Shown here one piece after another: positions 40,821 through 43,407 of a stretch of 43,407 bases of DNA. Source of the DNA: Bacillota bacterium (GTDB lineage Bacteria; Bacillota_I; Bacilli_A; RF39; UBA660); the NCBI GenBank assembly GCA_023391185.1, contig JAEWBI010000059.1:1-43407 (forward strand), written 5' to 3'. The notes under the pieces are model-generated. The model did no database searches. It was not told the DNA's origin and saw only the letters and a list, made by a program, of their open reading frames with translations. Each line of letters opens with the position of its first letter. The stretch's first letter is position 1. The translations under genes were made by a program, and so were the position numbers.

Positions 40821-41116
40821 TAAAATAGACCAGGCATTCCTTGAGTATATTTGCCCATTTTATTTTCTGTTGTTTTTTCTATTTGCTTCATAATGTCATT
40901 AACAGCTACTAAAACCATGTCCTCTAACATCTCAATATCTTCTTTTTCTATTGAATTTGTATCTATTTTAATACTTAATATTTCTCTTTTTCCATTAGCT
41001 TTTACAGTTACAAAAGAAGATTTTGCTTCAAATTCAGTTCTATCTATCTCTTCCTTTGCAGTCATCATATCTTTTTGTAGTTTTTGTGCCTGTTTCATCA
41101 TTGCTTGTATATTCAT
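40820..41116 (-). CDS. Nucleoid-associated protein, YbaB/EbfC family
   Basis: 98-residue small DNA-binding protein. MNIQAMMKQAQKLQKDMMTAKEEI and the C-terminal NDIMKQIEKTTENKMGKYTQGMPGLF match the family. It is located between dnaX and recR, the order seen in most bacteria. Its exact function is not settled; it is believed to bind and bend DNA. Confidence 0.95.
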   Translation of the reverse strand: MNIQAMMKQAQKLQKDMMTAKEEIDRTEFEAKSSFVTVKANGKREILSIKIDTNSIEKEDIEMLEDMVLVAVNDIMKQIEKTTENKMGKYTQGMPGLF

Positions 41117-41133
41117 ATCTATTCCTCTTTCTT

Positions 41134-42843
41134 TTAATTATATTCTACAATATCTCCAAAGATATTATCTAATTCTTTTATTTCATTTAAACAATCATTA
41201 ACTAAAATTTTCTGTTCTATATTTTCTTGTTCTTCGATATAACTAAATGTTTTACTTTTATTGTTAAATTCTTCTTTTATTATTTCCCAGGAAATATCAT
41301 CAGTAGATATTACTTTATAAGATTTATTGAAAATCTTATTTAATAATTCCTGAATTACTATAATATTTCTATTAAATTCAAAAGATAAGTTTGAAGTTTT
41401 GAAAACAAATACTAAATATTCATCACTTGTTGCTTTTAATTGACTATCTATAATCATAGAAGCAAAATTACTATAATTTTCATCAAGTAAATAATCTTCT
41501 ACTTTGTATAATTCATTTCTTAAATTTATTAATATATTTTTATCAAATCTTGCTAAAGCATTATTTATTCTAATATTTCTAAATGAGTCAAATTCTGATA
41601 CATTAATACCTTCTTCTTTTTCTTTTTGTTTATTTGTTAAATATACTTCTTCTTTTTCTACCTTTACATCAATGGTTGAACTATTATCCATAGGAGTAAT
41701 TACTTGTTCTACAGTGTTTGAAACCTCCATTATCGAAATATTTTTAATATTATTATTAATAGTCTTATCTTTAGCGATGCACTCCTTAATAATCAATAAT
41801 TCCATTGATAGTTTTGGATCACTTGATGATTTAATGCTAATCATAGACTCATTCATTTTCTCTATTAATTCTATAACTTGATCTTTTTCTATTATTTCTG
41901 CCATCTCACTATATATATAATAGTTATTTGTAATACTTTTGACATAATCTGGAGAAACACTATATAAAAGAACATTTTTAAGATAATTGATTATTTCTTC
42001 GACAATTTTAATTATGCTTTTCCCTGATTCATTGAATTCATCTACCATTTTTAGTAATTCTTCTAATTCTTTATTTAAAATCAAATTTACAAAATGTGAT
42101 AATTTTTCAATTGGTAATGATCCGTTTATTTCATGGACATCATTAAGCGTTATATTCTTTGGAGAATATGCTAATGCTTGGTCTAACAAACTTATAGAAT
42201 CTCGCATACCACCATCAGAAAGCCTAGCTATTTCAGTTATAGCTTCTTCATCAATATCAATATTTTCATTTTCAATTATATATTTTAATCTATCTACCAA
42301 TTGATTATTCGAAATTCTTTTAAAATCAAATCTTTGACACCTTGATAAAATAGTGGCAGGAATTTTATGAGGTTCGGTTGTGGCTAAGACAAAAATAACA
42401 TGAGCTGGTGGTTCTTCTAATGTTTTAAGCAATGCATTAAAAGCACCCGTTGTTAACATATGAACTTCATCTATTATATAAACCTTATATTTTCCTGTCG
42501 ATGGGACTAGATTAACCTTGTTTCTAATTTCCCTTATTTCATCAATTCCATTATTTGAAGCAGCATCTATTTCTATTATATCTGTAGATTGTTTATTTTC
42601 TATTTGTGTACAACTTACACACTTATTACAAGGCATATAACCATTTAAATTTAAACAATTTACCGTTTTTGCTAAAATTTTTGCAATTGAGGTCTTTCCT
42701 GTTCCTCTAGGACCGGTAAACAAATATGCATGAGATATTTTATTATTTATTATTGCATTTTGTAATGTTTTTTTTATTACTTCTTGGCCAGTAACATCAT
42801 TAAAATCACATGGCCTATATTTTCTATAAAGAGCTTGATACAT
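41134..42843 (-). CDS. dnaX: DNA polymerase III subunits gamma/tau
   Basis: 569-residue AAA+ clamp-loader ATPase. P-loop GPRGTGKT is at residues 44-51 and the zinc knuckle at C63, C72, C75 and C78. Walker B is IIDEVHML, and LSRCQ is the arginine finger. The C-terminal third is long, low in complexity and Asn/Ile/Glu-rich, typical of tau. No frameshift motif (poly-A slippery site) was identified. It has its own extended -10 promoter after the tadA terminator. Confidence 0.96.
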   Translation of the reverse strand: MYQALYRKYRPCDFNDVTGQEVIKKTLQNAIINNKISHAYLFTGPRGTGKTSIAKILAKTVNCLNLNGYMPCNKCVSCTQIENKQSTDIIEIDAASNNGIDEIREIRNKVNLVPSTGKYKVYIIDEVHMLTTGAFNALLKTLEEPPAHVIFVLATTEPHKIPATILSRCQRFDFKRISNNQLVDRLKYIIENENIDIDEEAITEIARLSDGGMRDSISLLDQALAYSPKNITLNDVHEINGSLPIEKLSHFVNLILNKELEELLKMVDEFNESGKSIIKIVEEIINYLKNVLLYSVSPDYVKSITNNYYIYSEMAEIIEKDQVIELIEKMNESMISIKSSSDPKLSMELLIIKECIAKDKTINNNIKNISIMEVSNTVEQVITPMDNSSTIDVKVEKEEVYLTNKQKEKEEGINVSEFDSFRNIRINNALARFDKNILINLRNELYKVEDYLLDENYSNFASMIIDSQLKATSDEYLVFVFKTSNLSFEFNRNIIVIQELLNKIFNKSYKVISTDDISWEIIKEEFNNKSKTFSYIEEQENIEQKILVNDCLNEIKELDNIFGDIVEYN

Positions 42844-42862
42844 ATTAATTACCTCCTAATAA

Positions 42863-42871
42863 ATTATAGCA
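42863..42871 (-). promoter_or_regulatory. Extended -10 promoter of dnaX
   Basis: Minus-strand TGCTATAAT (the -10 at 42868-42863), after the tadA terminator. The ribosome binding site AGGAGGT begins about 5 bases downstream, so the dnaX leader would be extremely short. Confidence 0.6.
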
Positions 42872-42879
42872 TAAAGCCT

Positions 42880-42917
42880 TATAAAATAAAAGAGATTAGC
42901 GTTTGCTAATCTCTTTT
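42880..42917 (-). terminator. Terminator of tadA
   Basis: Minus-strand 13-bp perfect stem AAAAGAGATTAGC / GCTAATCTCTTTT with loop AAAC, followed by ATTTTAT. The tadA TAG is inside the stem. Confidence 0.85.
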
Positions 42918-43346
42918 ATCTTTAAAAAAATCTTTTAATAATTTTGTTGATTCATCTTTTTTCAAACCACAATATACATTAGATATATGGTTATTCTTTT
43001 GATTTAGTAAATTACCAATACTTTCAATATATCCAAACTTTTTTGACTCTGTTGAATAATATACATTTTTAATTCTTGATTGAATTATTGCGCCGCAACA
43101 CATTAAACAAGGTTCTAATGTCACATAAAGATCACAGTCATCTAAATGCCATGTTTTTAGTTTCTTACAGGCTTTTTCAATAGCAATTATTTCAGCATGT
43201 TTAGTCGAGATTTTTTTCTTTTCTTTTTCATTATGCGCTTTAGAAACAATTTTGTTATTTTGCACTATTATAGCGCCTACTGGTATATCTCCATATTTCA
43301 AAGCTTTTTTAGCCTCTTTTAATGCAATATTCATATATTTTTCCAT
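42906..43346 (-). CDS. tadA: tRNA-specific adenosine deaminase
   Basis: 146-residue zinc deaminase converting A34 to inosine in tRNA-Arg(ACG). The active site is HAE at residues 50-52 with PCLMC at 79-83 (zinc ligands H50, C80, C83; catalytic Glu52). I use ATG 43346 (MEKYMNIALKEA), behind GGTGAT. ATG 43379 is in frame but would lie in the SRP RNA gene. In B. subtilis tadA, scr and dnaX are neighbours; here scr lies before tadA. Confidence 0.96.
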   Translation of the reverse strand: MEKYMNIALKEAKKALKYGDIPVGAIIVQNNKIVSKAHNEKEKKKISTKHAEIIAIEKACKKLKTWHLDDCDLYVTLEPCLMCCGAIIQSRIKNVYYSTESKKFGYIESIGNLLNQKNNHISNVYCGLKKDESTKLLKDFFKDKRD

Positions 43347-43364
43347 TATTATCACCATATAATT

Positions 43365-43407
43365 AAAAAGCACACACATTTAGAGGGTTTTAAGGCTGCT
43401 GTCTTCC
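43365..43407 (-). ncRNA. ffs: Signal recognition particle RNA (partial, 3' half)
   Basis: On the minus strand the DNA begins GGAAGACAGCAGCC, matching the conserved SRP RNA apical domain (GGAA tetraloop, then AGCAGCC that forms the symmetric loop bound by Ffh). It ends GTGTGTGCTTTTT, which would pair with a 5' strand beyond the window and form the terminator. Only the 3' half is inside. Position upstream of tadA-dnaX fits the conserved neighbourhood of scr. Alternative: an unrelated short sequence, but the motif and context agree. Confidence 0.75.

Noticed and set aside
43347..43379. Longer TadA start at 43379
   Set aside because: The extra 11 codons overlap the predicted SRP RNA tail and have no ribosome binding site; ATG 43346 fits the family.
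1..43407. CRISPR arrays, insertion sequences, prophage genes, tRNA or rRNA genes
   Set aside because: No spaced direct repeats, transposase or phage proteins, or tRNA cloverleaf sequences were seen on reading through the window; the repeated short strings are AT-rich low-complexity DNA.

Overview
This window is a stretch of AT-rich (roughly 30% GC) Firmicutes/Bacilli chromosome made almost entirely of conserved housekeeping genes. All but two clear genes lie on the minus strand; gpsA and the Mn-dependent pyrophosphatase gene are on the plus strand. The organism looks like a reduced, low-GC Bacilli lineage related to Erysipelotrichia, RF39-type or Mollicutes-like bacteria. The signs are the low GC, very short spacers, a missing rpmD (L30), and a BofA-like gene next to recR. 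TGA is used as a stop (map, adk) and Trp is encoded by TGG, so this is the standard bacterial code and not the Mycoplasma code. The exact taxon is an inference.

Layout, in the direction of minus-strand transcription from right to left. (1) 43407-36128: the 3' half of an SRP RNA, then tadA, dnaX, ybaB, recR, bofA-like, holB, ricT, trmN6-like, rsmI and pth, continuing into mfd (36085-32816). (2) Plus-strand CBS/DRTGG pyrophosphatase (31181-32797). (3) A T-box leader (31049-30822) controlling dut-metG, then a small membrane protein gene, tatD, a G5/3D-domain gene (yabE-like), rsmA, ung, tilS and ftsH. (4) 21967-16635: parA, parB, mscS-like, DUF951, an AbgT-type transporter and ychF. (5) rpsF-ssb-rpsR with an S6:S18-type leader. 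(6) Plus-strand gpsA. (7) 14225-209: one long S10-spc-alpha ribosomal protein operon (rpsJ to rplQ, with secY, adk, map, infA and rpoA), followed by the beginning of a small membrane protein gene at the left edge.

The gene order joins two blocks that flank oriC on opposite sides in Bacillus subtilis (dnaX...ftsH and parA...rpsR), here in a single orientation, followed by the S10 operon. Functionally the window covers ribosome assembly, translation and tRNA modification, Sec translocation, replication clamp loading, recombination and repair, chromosome partition and membrane proteolysis.

Regulation visible in the sequence: a strong S10 promoter with a structured leader, the S6:S18 leader that hides the rpsF ribosome binding site, the T-box, and about ten intrinsic terminators. 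Nearly all of these terminators overlap the stop codon of the gene they end. No transposon, prophage, CRISPR array, tRNA or rRNA gene was found. I did not find a clearly novel multi-gene system. The most interesting items are the stop-embedded terminators, the dut-metG T-box unit, the FtsH C-terminal SAP/Rho-N-like tail, and changes at conserved motif positions in Adk, Dut and Ssb.
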